A stretch of 64,000 nucleotides of DNA from Catonia carolina (Eukaryota > Arthropoda > Insecta > Hemiptera > Achilidae), in the NCBI GenBank assembly GCA_035578175.1, contig JAQMRL010000006.1:23285506-23349505 (forward strand). The letters run 5' to 3'. A program made the position numbers and the translations under genes. A model generated the notes under the pieces. The model was not told where the DNA came from. It did not search any database and worked only from the letters and a program-made list of their open reading frames with translations. Below are positions 10,622 through 23,026 of the stretch, piece by piece (the first letter of the stretch is position 1; every line of letters begins with the position of its first letter).

Positions 10622-12850
10622 AATTTTAAATTTAACAATCTATTTTTACTAATCTCATTTGGAAGATACGTATACTGCCAAATACATCAACAAACCTTTT
10701 GATAGTTCAAAGAGAATATTTTGAGTAAATTAAATTTTAGTGAATGCTTTAAAAGTTCCGTGTATTCCAATAATTATGCAAAACTAGCGGTTATGACTGC
10801 ACTACACACGGATTTATTGTTGATTAAAGTTAAGTTGATTAGTATTTATTATGTTTCAATTAAAAAAATGTAAATTGTTCAGAGGGCTGTCCTTTTAATA
10901 TAAAATATACTTTCGTTTTTTTAAAGACAAGCCACGTGTTTAAAAAAAAAATTGAAAACTTGGACGTAAGATGTTTCTGAAATAAATTGGAGTAAAATGT
11001 TAAATTACGTTGTTTTCTGTAAAATACGTTGTAAGACCAGGAGAAAATTGTGCTGTACAATAGTATTCATTTATTTATTTCAGTAGTTTACATTATGACT
11101 TAAAATAACTTTCTGTAATAATAAAAATTGAAATTCTTAACATTAAAAAAAATGCTGATTTTCAGGGCTATTCACGTTCTTCATCGTTGTCATAAGCAGT
11201 AATTTTACACATTAAAATGATTTTTGCATAGAATCTTTGTACGGCCTCTTCCACTAAAAAGTAGAGCTTAAGCTTCAAAATAACATCCACTTTCATTTTT
11301 TAATTAGAAGGAAACACTTTGTATCCTTTAGGATAAGCCTTTCTTAGTGTTATATTACTTAAGGAAACCCAAACTTATGTGATTTTTGTAGGGATGGTGT
11401 AACTATATTCAGTTAGTTCTAAAATGCAATAACTTAAAGAAAAAAATGTAAAATTTTTACGTATGGGCTTTCTGAAATGACTGATTCTATGAAATCATTG
11501 CTCATGGACTTCCCGTACTGCGTTCTGAACGTGAAATCAACTACAGCCTTATCAACTTAATTATTGGATAATCAATTTAAGTAATTTATTGAGAAATGAT
11601 TTTCATGTTATCTGCGTAAAGATAAGACAATTTTATATTGGAACACATCAGTTTCACAAGAAAACAAATCATCAGAGATAAATAGGGGAAATATGTAAAC
11701 AAATTATATCTTCAGTAAAACACCTTTCAATAAAATATTTATTTAGGCCGCTATATATTTCTTCAGTAGAGAATATTTGTTTGGAATTTACAGCTAAGTA
11801 ATCTCTTTTAACCTATTTTGCAATAAAAAAGAAGTTGTTTTTAAACCATCATACATTAATATACTAACAATTCCATAAAAAGAAAACGAAATAATTTCAA
11901 AATCGTCTTCTTTCTCCGTGTCTAATCATATGTTATTAATAGTTCCTAAACAATATATTACTAATAAATTTAAGAATGAATACAGGTTGTTGAAATTTTT
12001 TAAACGTATTATAAAACAAAAATAAGTAATAGAAGTTGTTAAAATTTTGCAGTCCAACCGATATTATTATAATACAATGTTTTAAAATAATAAGCAATTA
12101 ATTTAAACATTTATGTTTTATGTTTTTATTTAATACTTTTATTATTTATACGACATTTATAAATTATGATTATTTACAGGATGCCACAAAATTTATGTTC
12201 ATATTTTCTGTATTTTCTTAATGATTTTTGTTCAGTTTATTAATTTACCAGATAATTAACGGGGAACATGAAACGTTACCATGTTTACATTATTTGATGT
12301 TACTTAAATTCGTTTTATTTAAAGTATGCTGTCCGTAGTCTTCTACATTATATGCAGTTATTTTATTTGCATATTTGTCATTATATCGTTTCTTTTCCTA
12401 AGTCAAAGTGAATGACTTTTAAATAAAAATTTATTTTAATTTCAGGAAACTATAAATATTTATTTATTATCTTTTTGTGTATCATAGATGCAATTTGTTT
12501 TTAATTAGGATGGGCCATTGATTTTACAATACTCTAAAAAATGTAACCACTAATCCTTTCCTTTACAGGAAAAACTATTTTAATTCACTGATACATCTGG
12601 AGTAAGGTTAAATAAAAATGTTAGTTTACAATAATAAAATAAAAATCTTTTATTCTTCAGTTAATTAATGATAATTCGATCAGTTTCTATATTCACTACT
12701 ACTTAGAACAGTATTTGACATAGTATCTCAGATAATTGTTTCTATATTTTTCCGTAGAAATGGTTACTAAAATGAGCGAGAGAAAAACTATTTGAGCTAG
12801 CTAAAACCTAGGTATATTACGTACATCAAAACAGCTTGGCGCCACTTGCA
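10622..12850. other. Long AT-rich interval without recognised gene
   Basis: About 2.2 kb with no convincing coding region. The longest frames are low-complexity Phe/Lys/Leu-rich. No SINE head or transposon terminus was recognised. Confidence 0.5.
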
Positions 12851-12859
12851 AATACAATA

Positions 12860-13560
12860 CAGAAAAATTTGAAAAGTTTACAGATTCAAGTATACCTCGG
12901 GGAGATAATACAACCGAAGGGCAGAGAAAAAAGCGAACAACAGCGACGAGAAAAATTGGTCACTGTACTCTGAAAACACACCACCTGTATAAGAAGGAAG
13001 CAATCTCAAGACAAACTAAGATCAGACATTATAATACTTTAATAAACCTGCGTATCTGTACAGAGAGTGAATGCCTTAGAATGGTCGGGAAGGTTGGTCT
13101 AAGAGAAGAATAAATTTTGGGAGAAAGATCATCTGCTAGATAATGGGTCCTAGATAATAGAAGACGGACGATACAGTTTACAAAGGCGAGAAGAACTGTA
13201 TAAGAAAACAAAAATAATTAATGGAATAGATCAGAAAACGAAGACTAAAATTCTACCGATATATGTACCAAATGGATGACCAACGGTTGACAAAACAAAT
13301 TTGTAAGACACTATACAATAGATAAGTTTTTTGACAAGTGATTTAAAGAAGTCAGAAAGGATACTGAGAAAACTTAATGGCTCGAACCAAATTAAGACAG
13401 CTGATTACTGACTTTAAGAGAAAAGCAAAAGGAGAATACCTGGTGGATTGAAGAAAGGAGAAAAGCCTATAGTGAAATAATGCTGAGAATGTGGGCTGCA
13501 AAAAGATCTTCCAGAGATGTCTAGTTTTTAATGTGGTCTAAAATTAATCTATATAAAAAC
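12860..13560 (+). pseudogene. RTE-like non-LTR retrotransposon relic (C-terminal part)
   Basis: Pieces of an ORF2 C-terminus are scattered over three frames. QDKLRSD..NLRICTESECLRM is followed by KFYRYMYQMDDQRLTKQICKT, FKEVRKDTEKLN and then ERRKAYSEIMLRMWAAKRSS. This order (coil, KxYGHIxRMxxxRLTKQI, WFKEVRxDL, RKAYSERM) is that of many insect endonuclease-reverse transcriptase C-termini. There are many stops and frameshifts. The last ~230 bp recur at 19575-19860. Confidence 0.6.
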
Positions 13561-13598
13561 CTTTTAAACACTTACTACAGCAAATTAAATAATTAAGC

Positions 13599-13750
13599 TA
13601 CCTCCGTAGCGTAGTGGTAGCGTGTTAGCGTACAACGCAATAATCTCGGGTTCGATTCCCGGCTGCATTATCCACCGTTACATAACCTAATGTAATTATT
13701 CGCTGATAACCAAACTGTTGATATAACTTTAAATAAAAAATAAATAAATA
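13599..13750 (+). mobile_element. tRNA-derived SINE-C copy
   Basis: The head has a pol III A box (GCGTAGTGGTAGCG) and B box (GGTTCGATTCC at about 13650-13660), followed by a tail containing CGCTGATAACCAAACTGTTG and AAATAAA repeats. The same head and tail recur elsewhere on both strands, so this is a SINE and not a tRNA gene. Confidence 0.8.
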
Positions 13751-14358
13751 AGTACACCTTAGCACACCAGTTTCTTGGGCACCTGTTATTTGAAAAACAA
13801 AATTAATTCGAAGAGAATCTTTTAGTATACGTCGTATAATAATTTCAAAATGAATAATGCGTTGGCACACACAGATAAATTTATTATACAAAAAATAAAT
13901 AAATAAATAAAATAAAAAATAAAAGTGATTTGTATTATTTATAGTGTAAGTAAATTACATATCCTTAAAGAATAAACTAGTTGAACTAGCTGAAAATGAA
14001 CTAAAGCAGTAGAGTAATAAGACAAGCGCCCTTTAAAAAGTATATTACGCTAATAATAAATTCCACGATTCTTCCAAGTTAGCCTTAAGGCTAGATGAAA
14101 CATTTCCCATAGTATTAGTTTGCGTATTACCTCCTTTAGTTAAGATGAGATGACCTTGGTATTCATTACACCACTATGTAATAAATGAGGCCGTGGAAAT
14201 GTAGTTGTCCATTAGGTAGGCGGGTAGTTTATAGTCTTACCACAGTTTTAAAATGATGTTTCATCTTTGTTATCTGTATTCCATATCAATAAAATTTATT
14301 TATTTATTAATCAGCTGAGAATAGTCAAACAGTATCCTTTAATCTCTGGACAGATGAC

Positions 14359-14998
14359 ATTTTTTTTTTTTTTTTGGGGCTCCCAAACTCCCCTTTGCCC
14401 CGCCGTCTCCACCCATTACTATGGCTCGTCGCAAGGATGCGTGGTGGTACAGTATAACAGCAATGGAATATCGCCTAAGTATACTGCATCATTATAAACT
14501 TAATATTGTCATTCTTTCTTCACTAGCAAACAGTCAGCCGCCGAACCCAACATACACCACACAGACACGAATAACATAAAAATACATAAAACAACATAAA
14601 GATCACGCAATATTTACAACCTTCTTTCACAGTATCCTGTATAATTTTTCTTTAATTTCAGCATCTTTGTGAAACAGATCTACCTCTCCGTTTATTTAAT
14701 TTGCTGCAGCTACACATCTATTGATTGGAGCTATTTCACTTCTTGTAGCTCCAGCAAACAACCTAAAACTTCTTAAAGTTGTGCAAGGCACCCTCAGAAA
14801 AATCGTCAAGATATCCTGAACATCAACTCGTGAATGCAGAATGTTGTAAATGTATAGAACTTCCATCACTCTACGCCGCGTGCTCAGACTTTGAAGCCCG
14901 TAGAATGAGAGGGCATCCTCATAGCCATTAAATTTTCTCCCAGATTTACATTCCAACTTATGAATCAATCTCTTCTGCACACTCTCCAGTTCTTTTTA
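14359..14998 (-). pseudogene. 5'-truncated non-LTR retrotransposon, CR1/Rex-like C-terminus
   Basis: On the minus strand a ~105-codon stretch begins ELESVQKRLIHKLECKSGR and continues GYEDALSFYGLQSLSTRRRV, LYIYNILHSRVDVQDIL and RSEIAPINRCVAAAN. An in-frame stop follows, then INGEVDLFHKDAEIKEKLYR. This is the typical C-terminal region of CR1-group ORF2 proteins (SLxxRR..LY+YNILxxxxDCxxIL..PINR). A ~280-nt GC-richer tail ends in a T-run at about 14359-14378 (poly(A) on the minus strand). I cannot settle the clade, since CR1 elements normally lack poly(A). Confidence 0.65.
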
Positions 14999-15054
14999 TT
15001 CATAGGTTTATCCATAGGCTTATAATAGATTGGATAATTTTAGTATTCAAGCTT

Positions 15055-15857
15055 AAAAATTTGGCTCACACGACTTTCTTTTGCCACTGTAAATAATAAA
15101 AAACGTAACCTATGTTTAAACATGAGTAAATAATGTAAAATTAAAAACACAATCTACTTTTAATCATGAGTGAATGACGCTAAATGAAAATTAACGCCGT
15201 TGGACTGGCATTTTGATGAGGAAAATACGGAAAATCACTTTGACGTTAAATTAATCCCTGTAGAGAAAAAGATTTAAAATAAAAGTTATAATTTTATTAA
15301 TTTTCTGTAAACTTTTATTATATACGCTTTTACCAAAAAACGTAGCTATATTAAGACTGTAATCTACATAAAACACTTTTTTTCCACAAAAACAGAGCTC
15401 CCATGAATTTCCCCAGACATGTCACTGTGCCATATCCTGTGTCACTGTGACTTAGTCCTTCTAGTAGAACAAAAATTTAGTAAATGAAGCGATTTCAAAC
15501 AAAAACGTAGAATCCGTTTTTTTTAAATTGCAAAAACTTTATAAAATGCAGGAATAAACTTCTATTTCCTGTTGACCGATTTTGATAAAAATGTTTGTGT
15601 CAGATTCCCTAATAATACCTAATTTATGCTTGAAGTTTCAATTTCGTAGGATTTTCCGTTTTTGAGTTTTTTTTTGTTCACACAAGCAAACAGCCACGCA
15701 CACAAGCACAGACCACTCCGGTGTAAACATATTTTTTGAGCTTTGGGGAATTACAAACATGTATTTCCGGTAAAAATGTTGATTTCGAAAAGTTGATATG
15801 AAAATATTACTTTCCCTTCCTATTTTTTAAAGAATAGGGTAAGAGAAATTAAAGTTA
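15055..15857 (-). mobile_element. HINE-like element, diverged copy
   Basis: It begins with CACACGACTTTCTTTTGCC (15068-15085) and ends with GGGTAAGAGAAATT (about 15838-15851). Between them are the family blocks ATCATGAGTGAATGACGC, GTTGACCGATTTTGAT and CGTAGGATTTTCCGTTTTTGAG, plus a short CACA-rich stretch near 15690-15710 in place of the microsatellite. Confidence 0.65.
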
Positions 15858-16020
15858 ACATAGGCCTACATACTGAAAATTATTGGTAGATAATAGTATT
15901 ACTTGACCTGCTAGTGTCAGGACTGTAAAACAACTGTAGCTTTTTATCGTGTGCTCTGACAAAGTATTTGAGAAAACATTTATGGATTTCTCTATACGCC
16001 TAAGGCCAAATTCTGTGATT

Positions 16021-16196
16021 TTTTTTTTTTTGTTTAAACGTCCGACTGTTCTGCAATTACTGCTAATGCAGACAATCAAGGATGAAATGATTTTTTTGTA
16101 ACGTATGAAATTATACCGTGCCTAAATGGTATTCGAACCCAAGACCGCATGATGAGAGGCGAGCACGTTACCAACTACGCCAGTGCGGCCGGCAGA
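16021..16196 (-). mobile_element. tRNA-derived SINE-G head with type-E tail
   Basis: On the minus strand the head reads GCCGGCCGCACTGGCGTAG..TTGGTAAC with B box GGTTCGAATACC. The 3' tail is CATTAGCAGTAATTGCAGAA, ending in a T-run at 16020-16032 (A-rich on the minus strand). The same head carries a different tail at 43050 and 61335. Confidence 0.75.
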
Positions 16197-17164
16197 TTCT
16201 GTAATGAATAATAATATAAATTATGAATAATGTATCTGAAGAATGAAAGATATGAACTGTTTTGACATGAGATGTCTTAACCCCTTTTAAGACCCAATTT
16301 GTCATAATATAAATATTTTTATTTTACTGTTCAACCCCTACGGAAAGAATGCCCTTAATTTCATTTCTATTAGTGATCTGGAATTTGAAATAAATAACGA
16401 TGAATGATCTAATGACTCAATCAAGTAGAGGGATTTTGTATTTATATAATATACAGATTATTTTGATTTTAGTGCGGTTTAAAAATTGAGAAACTTGATA
16501 TACTAATATAACGATTTAATTTAATGTAAAGGAATTTAAGGATTAAATCTTTATGATGTTTAAAACAGAAATAAAATGATGATTATTGCCGTTGACATTC
16601 GAAAAAGTATATTACATCAGAAGCAGAAGATTTATTGCAACAATTTGTGTACCAGTCGAACTAAAAAGAAGATTGGACATTTACCACACCTGAATGGTAT
16701 TTTCTCAATGATTACCTTACATCAGGTCCAGTTCACTGTCTCAAAATCGATTAAGCAATTTTCCTGATTGTGTGACATCCTTTTATTTCTCTCTTTCTCT
16801 CTTTTTCTCCCGCACTCCCTCCCACAATATACAACACCAAAAGCTGTTACTTATTAAACAATAGGTTAGTTTATTACCTGGGCGTTATATTTTATTTAAA
16901 GTATTTCCAAACAACAAATTAACAAGTTATGTAAATACATTTATCATCATCCCACATATTTAGCAAATTTCGATAATAACAATAAGTAAATAAATAAGTA
17001 ATACGATAAGTATGTAAATTAGTATTTTAGTATTTTATACTTTGTGTAAATTTAAGTCAACGTTGGTATTTTAAATTTAGACAATTATTTAAAAATTTTG
17101 TCGTAGTTGTGTTCATTTTGCAGGTTGCAGTACACTTAGCTAGTAAAACAATATAACTGAATCT

Positions 17165-17600
17165 GCTTTTACAGGGTGTCACAAAGAAATAAATACTTCG
17201 GTAGAAGAATTTACATCAAAAAATAAGAAACAGAACAGCTCTCATAAATTTCTGAAAAATTTCCGCCTCTATCTGTTGCCTCTATCTGTCTTGTAGAGCA
17301 CAAAAATCATAGGAACTATTTTTGAGGAAATTACAGAAAGTAAAAAATTTCACGAATAAATTGCTACTTTCGGTTGTCCGAGTTTGATTTCAATGTTCGT
17401 TTCGGGTTTTTTCATAGTACCTAACTTAATTTCCAAGTTACAGTTTATCATTAGCGACTATAATAAATTAAAGAAAAGTGTCTTCAGGTTTTAATGGGAA
17501 AACAATTTTTTGAACCTGGACGGAAACATTTTCCAATACTTTTAGTTTTGCAATCCAGTACTTTACATCGAAGTAATTTTTAAGTTGATTCCATAAAATC
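17165..17600 (-). mobile_element. HINE-like fragment, strongly diverged
   Basis: Only the middle blocks are recognisable: ACGAATAAATTGCTACTT, GGTTGTCCGAGTTTGAT and CCTAACTTAATTTCCAAGTT. Both termini are lost. Confidence 0.4.
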
Positions 17601-19230
17601 TAAATAAACTTTTGTTCAAAGAACAAATTTATACATTTCAAAAATCATTAATTAATGATTTTTGATTAGGTATTTCATTGAAGGTTATTTTACTGAAATC
17701 TGGTATGAATTATTTATAAAAATAAATAAATTCTCTACTTCAAGAGTTTGATTGATTTAAAGATGAAAATTACTGATAATACAAAGGAAAGAAATATTGT
17801 CAAAAAAAATTATACATTAACCGTAACAAAAAAAAATATTTATAATTCAAATTATAAATAATAACTATCCTACTGCATGGACTTAACTTAAAAAAAAATA
17901 AGATAATGATTTGTGTAGCTACAAATAACAATACTGTATTTAATTTATATGTTGTGATTATTTTTAATGAAAGTATAGTAGGCTAGCAATTAAGATAAAT
18001 GATATAATGATAATTTTTTACGGTGTATTAAAACGTAAATTACTTGTAATCTGTAATTACTTATGCAATCCGACCTAAAGGCTATCTTTATTAGAGACTG
18101 TAACGTAATGTGAAGTTATTAAGACCCGGATTCCATCTGCATAGTACAAAGATAAAGGTGTTTTCTTATTTTCCATTATTAGGTCTACATTCTGTAATAG
18201 AGTCTACACAGAAGAAAACTTGAACTAAATGATTATATAATTTATCCTTTAAAGATAGAATTTAATGATAGATTTTAAAGATAAATAGAAGAGATATCCA
18301 AACCACTTGATAGCAACGATTAGAAATATGTACGGAGAAGCATACTTTTGTACTATGTATAAATGGTACACTGACTGATCCGATCCCTTCAAAAATAAAG
18401 GATTAAGGCAGAGATATTCATTATTTTAATATATATAGTCGCTTAAATCACGAGTTTGCCCTTGTTTGCAACGAGGGGTATAGGAAGAAAATCCTCAATG
18501 CACATGCATGACTGCTTTAATTTCTGTGCAACTAACATAACAACTTATACTATACCCAGAGCACATACAGTATATCGCGGAACCTTTTGTAGGTTAGCTG
18601 AATAAACAAATATAACTGTTTGTTACTGTAAACAGAAATGGTAGTTTCTCTAAAACGTGGGCATAGTGCTGAACGAAATCTAATATAAAATGTTGTGAAG
18701 TTGAAGCTAAACAAATATGCCTTTGCCTGCCTCGTAACAAAAATCATGAGCGAGTGGCTAACTACTGTGATGTTTCTCTTTCCAATATTCGAAAAATAAA
18801 GAAGGAAATTAAAAACGTGAAGAAGCTATTCCTTTTCAACAGTTTTGTTGACACCTGGTAAAAAAGGAAACGGTTTAGTAGATACTAGTGAGACTGATAG
18901 TAAAGACGCCGGTGACAGCGATGGTAAAGAAGGCGATTCATTCCTAGACAATTTTTTTTTCAATGGAATAAGGTAATTACAGTAAATAAAACATTTCTAG
19001 TCACGTAATTAAGGTAGGCTATAGGCAATATTACAGGGCAAATTTATTTTTTATAAGATTTGTAAAGAAAATATTTTCTCAGAATAAACCACGGCTTACA
19101 AAATGTATGTAGAAACTGCACGGTAGTAAAATGTACGAGTAGTGTGTCACTATTGAGGTTGGCAGCACTGTCAAATTTTCACTTCCCTTCCTCACAGCCC
19201 ATCCAGAGGCAAAGGGCAATCTCGTGACTA
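17600..19230. other. AT-rich interval; short acidic open stretch near 18860-18960
   Basis: No gene recognised. A 24-codon acidic stretch (DTSETDSKDAGDSDGKEGDS) at about 18882-18952 stands out from the otherwise Phe/Lys/Asn-rich translations, but it has no usable start and I see no homology. Confidence 0.4.
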
Positions 19231-19239
19231 AAGTATCTA

Positions 19240-19560
19240 TACATATTGACCACGTTTTTCGGTCAAGAAAAATGGAAATTAGCTTGGCCCAGTTTGCCGC
19301 TAATTTGGTACCCGGTTTCCCGGCCCGGTTTTATACATGTTTGTCTGTTGACTTAGAAATATGGATGATTGCTATGTATTTTCTTCGAAGACAACGTAAA
19401 TAAACGAAACAGGTCAATTTGGGTTCACCCGTTGTTTCAAAATCATGACATGGTCGGTGCATTTACAACCCTGTTTGTTGAACTACAGGGAAACGAAGTC
19501 AATTTTTTAAATTATTTTAGAATTAAACGGATGGCAAAAGAATTGAAGACACTAACAAAT
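19240..19560 (+). pseudogene. PIF/Harbinger transposase N-terminal fragment
   Basis: The plus-strand frame 19400-19545 reads RSIWVHPLFQNHDMVGAF followed by LFVELQGNEVNFLNYFRIKRM. The pattern WVHPLxxxR..G.F..L..EL..DE..F.NYFRM is the N-terminal signature of HARBI1-like proteins. A stop interrupts the frame at about 19399 and the DDE domain is absent, so it is a relic. The frame continues to 19620, but the last part belongs to the adjoining repeat. Confidence 0.6.
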
Positions 19561-19574
19561 AACCCTAAGGTGAT

Positions 19575-19860
19575 AAATGCTTCAAAGAAGTTCAAAAGGA
19601 TATTGAGAAACCCGAAATAAACCGAGAAAACTTAATGCACCGAACCAAATTCAAACAATAAATTAGTAACTTTAAGGGTCTCCATGAAGAGCAAAAACAA
19701 AGTAGAAGGTGAAGAGAAGAAAAAGGAAAAGCCTACAGTGAATAAATGCTCAGAATGTGGGCTGCAAAAAGAGGTTCCAGAAACGTCTAAAGTCACCTCA
19801 TGTGGTCTAAAATTGGCCCTATACGAAAAAATCATTTTCAGTACTAAAAACCCAATATCT
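19575..19860 (+). repeat. RTE-like C-terminal/3' relic, second copy
   Basis: It aligns by eye with 13340-13560: AAGTTCAAAAGGATATTGAG, GCACCGAACCAAATT, AAAGCCTACAGTGAA, AATGTGGGCTGCAAAAAGA and GGTCTAAAATTGGCCC are shared in order. The 77-aa open frame at 19684-19917 is the readthrough of this decayed repeat, not a new gene. Confidence 0.5.
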
Positions 19861-19919
19861 AATTTCATTTGCAGAAAACAGGGAAGAAGAGAAAATTTTT
19901 CAAATGAGCTTACCTAACA

Positions 19920-20800
19920 AATTATAAATTATAAATTGACTAAATATTATTACCACACAAAGAACATTCCATTTGCAATCCAGACACAAAAGGCCTCCAT
20001 TCTTAAAGTGAATATTATTATTTAACATATAGATCTATTACATTATAAAATATGTGATTAACAAATCTGATCTTCTCACGTGAAATAAATTTATTAAATT
20101 AATACATAACAATAGTTATTTCAATTCAACTTACCTTATGGATTTACTAATTAATTTTTATTACCTGTTAAAAAAAAAATTTAAACTCTCACAGAAATTA
20201 TCCCACCTTCTCTGTGAGATCTTGACTTAATTTACCAAGTTGAGATCTACTGACCTAATCGTCAGATTTATTTTTTTATTTTCATTTCATATAAAATAAA
20301 AAAGTACATTCCCTTGTACTTAATTGAACTCAATTCACTTCATTTTTTTACTTATAGCATTTTCTTCTTCTATTTTTGTTATTTTTTACTTAATTTTGTA
20401 ATGACATTACGCAATATACAATTGAGTGCTTACAAATCTGTTTAGTAATTGTATTATAAGTACATAAAAATTATGTCCTGCAAATATTTTGTAATTTCAA
20501 GCCAAATTTTTTAAGTAATTCTAGTGTGTTATTCTATTAATGTAAGATTAAATTTTTATTTACAAATTATCTACTTTAAGGTTATGTCCCACATTCTTTT
20601 TATTTAACCTTGTTTTTACCAAGTTCAACCATACGTCTTGAATGAGTACCACAAAATCGCATCAGTTTTAAGATGTCATTTTTTATATAAGTAATTCTTA
20701 AGGAAAATATGTCATTTAAAATCATTTATAAAAAAAAGGATTTTCTAAAATATCTGTATTTATAAAGAAGTTAACGTTTTCTAAATAAATATTTTGATAA
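19920..20800. other. AT-rich interval, no gene seen
   Basis: No recognised coding sequence or repeat. A small inverted repeat CTCACAGA..TCTGTGAG lies near 20188-20219. Confidence 0.45.
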
Positions 20801-20809
20801 TATTAGTGT

Positions 20810-21250
20810 GACGTGGCAAAACATCTGGTAGCGCCGCTGTCATTTTTGTTTTTTCGTTAACCGTACTCGCTCGCAAGTAAGCATCGTGTACAGGTGGACC
20901 GTCCGCTTATTATTTGACATTACAAGCACCCGGAAAACGGCTAATAACCGTGGTTCCTGAAGTGAAAAAATTGCTCCATGGAAGAAGACAGCACAGTCGG
21001 TATTCCTATCCATATATTCCTGTCTTTCCACTTTCACCCCACACGCATCACGAGTAATCACGCTGCGAAAGATGGGAAAAGGCAATATATTTTCTTATTT
21101 TTTCACATCGCATGTTTGGGTAAACCAACTGAAAATAAAATATTCTACAAGACACACACGCATACAATTCACTGCTCAGGAGGATGATCACGTGGGATCT
21201 TTCGTCAATTAGTTTTCTGTCTCCACTCGCGGACAAACGCACCAACAAGC
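20810..21250. other. GC/CpG-elevated island of unknown nature
   Basis: This ~440-bp stretch is clearly richer in G+C and CpG (GTGACGTGGC, GGTAGCGCCGCTGTC, GCTCGCGGACAAACGC-type text) than its surroundings. It has short overlapping open frames on both strands (78-81 codons) with no family resemblance I can name. It could be a promoter or first exon of a host transcript, or part of an old transposon. Confidence 0.3.
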
Positions 21251-21314
21251 TACCACCATCATTTTCAAAATTAATACTCTATAAATAACAAAATAAACTT
21301 ATTAAAAAATAATA

Positions 21315-21405
21315 ATAAGAACGGATCAGTTGGTAACACTCGATTGCTAAGCTGAAAGTTCTTAGTTTGAATCCAAGCTAAGTAGTGAATCTAAAACAAC
21401 AAATT
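21315..21405 (+). repeat. Possible tRNA-like SINE head, degraded
   Basis: GGATCAGTTGGTAACACTCG and a B-box-like TAGTTTGAATCC are correctly spaced for a tRNA-derived head, but no matching tail was found. Confidence 0.3.
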
Positions 21406-21896
21406 TGTTCTTAAAATAATATAAGAAAAATTAAGTCAATAATAATTTTAATTGCTGAACAATTTAAAAATTTTTTTAAATTATCCTTTTACAGGCGCCT
21501 TGTTCTTTTTAACTACCGACTAATTATCTACTATCAAAGTCATTAGAGTTCTATCAATTAGGGTACTCGACGAAAAAGGGTAAACGAACTCACACCATCT
21601 AAGTCCGGAAGATTCCTTAACAATGATATTCTCCATCGGTTTGGAGTGCAGTTATAATAATAATAATAATAATATATTTTATAAATCACCAAAATATAAA
21701 ACATAATCACAATCAACAGAAAGATTCATTTATTATTTTCAAAACTTAAATACATTAATACAATCTCAATAATAAGAGTAACTAAAATTAACTTAAAACT
21801 TCTGACAAAATTAGGTATCCCTAAGATTTATAAAACCAGATTAGAGATTACCTCCATTAGGTTTAACACTGACTTTTTAAATTAGGTTATATAACT

Positions 21897-22675
21897 GTTC
21901 ATAACAGGCGGGTGGAGTGTTAAATTATTTGCACTCGATCTGCTAGTTTCAGGGCTACAAAAATAATTCTGTTTCTTATCACAAAGTCACCCAATTATAT
22001 GACTGAAATACTTAAGAACAGAAGAGGTGTTGTTTAGGTCAACAGCCGAAAGGCTGGTTTGAACCTCTAGATGTTTTACTAAGTAAAACGACACGTGAGG
22101 ATGGTTTAAATTTGTTTTTCTCACTAAATTAAAAAGTATGCTTATCACCTTGCCAGACCCTCTGAAAAGCATCTACTTTCCATCCTGCAAATGACATCTT
22201 CACTTCATTCATCAAAGGGTCTGGCTGTAAAATGTTGAATTCATTACTCTCAAAGGAGATAACTCTGACTAGTGTCATTTACACCTATACCCTTCTGTTC
22301 TTAAATAGTTCAGTCGTATAATTGGCTGACTATGTGATAAGAAACAGAACTATTTTTTGTAGCCCTGGAACCAACAGAATGAGTGAAATTAATTTAACAC
22401 TCAACCTGCCCGTTATAGGCAAACAGAAGAAGTAAAGGTGTGAAAGACACTAGTCGGAGTTATCTCCTCTGAGAGTAATGCATTTTATCATTTTTACAGC
22501 CAGTCCCTGTGGTGAATGAAGTGAAGATGTCATTTGCAGGATGGAAAGTAGATGCTTTCAGAAGCATATTTTTCATCTTAATGAGGGAAAAAATTTAAAC
22601 CATTTCATTTCTCGTTATATTTAGTAAATCCTCTAGAGGTTCAACTAGCCTTTCGGTTGATGATCTAAACAACAA
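21897..22675 (+). mobile_element. SINE-B copy 4, interrupted by SINE-B copy 5
   Basis: The 5' part is at 21897-22028 and the 3' part at 22422-22675. The interruption carries a 12-bp near-perfect target duplication, AACAGAAGAGGT (22017-22028) and AACAGAAGAAGT (22422-22433). The 3' end has the AACAACAAC tail. Confidence 0.82.
22029..22421 (-). mobile_element. SINE-B copy 5, full length, nested
   Basis: This 393-bp insertion is in reverse orientation within copy 4, with a target duplication. It defines the family boundaries. The minus-strand 5' end is near GCCTATAACGGGCAGGTTGAG (quoted in part) and the 3' end is CCTAAACAAC. Target duplication and an oligo-AAC tail indicate retrotransposition. 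Confidence 0.85.
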
Positions 22676-22686
22676 CAAAAGTTTAA

Positions 22687-22998
22687 TTATATTACGCATT
22701 TCCCCTAAAACGCATATTAAAGTCGCAATCATTAAAAAAATGTTTAACAAAAAAAAACTACAGCCACCATGAACTTCCTCAGATATGCCACTTACAATAG
22801 CTAAAAAAACAAACAAATTTAAAACAGACACACACCCATAGATGAATAGCTAAAAACATGTTTTTTGGGTTCAAGGGACCTGAAAAAAGGTCATTTTTCA
22901 TGTTGTAACATGAAAATGTGTAATTGAGTTTGAAAACTCGATTTCGAAAAATCGATGTGAAGACAATACTTTCCTTTCCTGTATATTCATATAGGCAA
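22687..22998 (-). mobile_element. HINE-like element, partial
   Basis: The blocks CTAAAACGCATATTAAAG, CTAAAAACATGTTTTTTGGG, CTCGATTTCGAAAAATCGAT and the terminal TATTCATATAGGCAA are recognisable. The 3' hairpin end is missing and the element abuts SINE-B copy 4. Confidence 0.55.
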
Positions 22999-23026
22999 AT
23001 AATTTTTTTCTTTTACGTTCAATTTT

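Noticed and set aside
14267..14497. 76-aa plus-strand ORF with a Phe run and SQTPLCPAVSTHYYGSSQ
   Set aside because: It crosses the poly(A) end of a minus-strand retrotransposon relic; the GC-richer part is that element's 3' UTR.
19684..19917. 77-aa ORF with a CSECGLQKEV cysteine pair suggestive of a zinc finger
   Set aside because: It lies in a decayed RTE-like repeat shared with 13340-13560, where the frame is not conserved.
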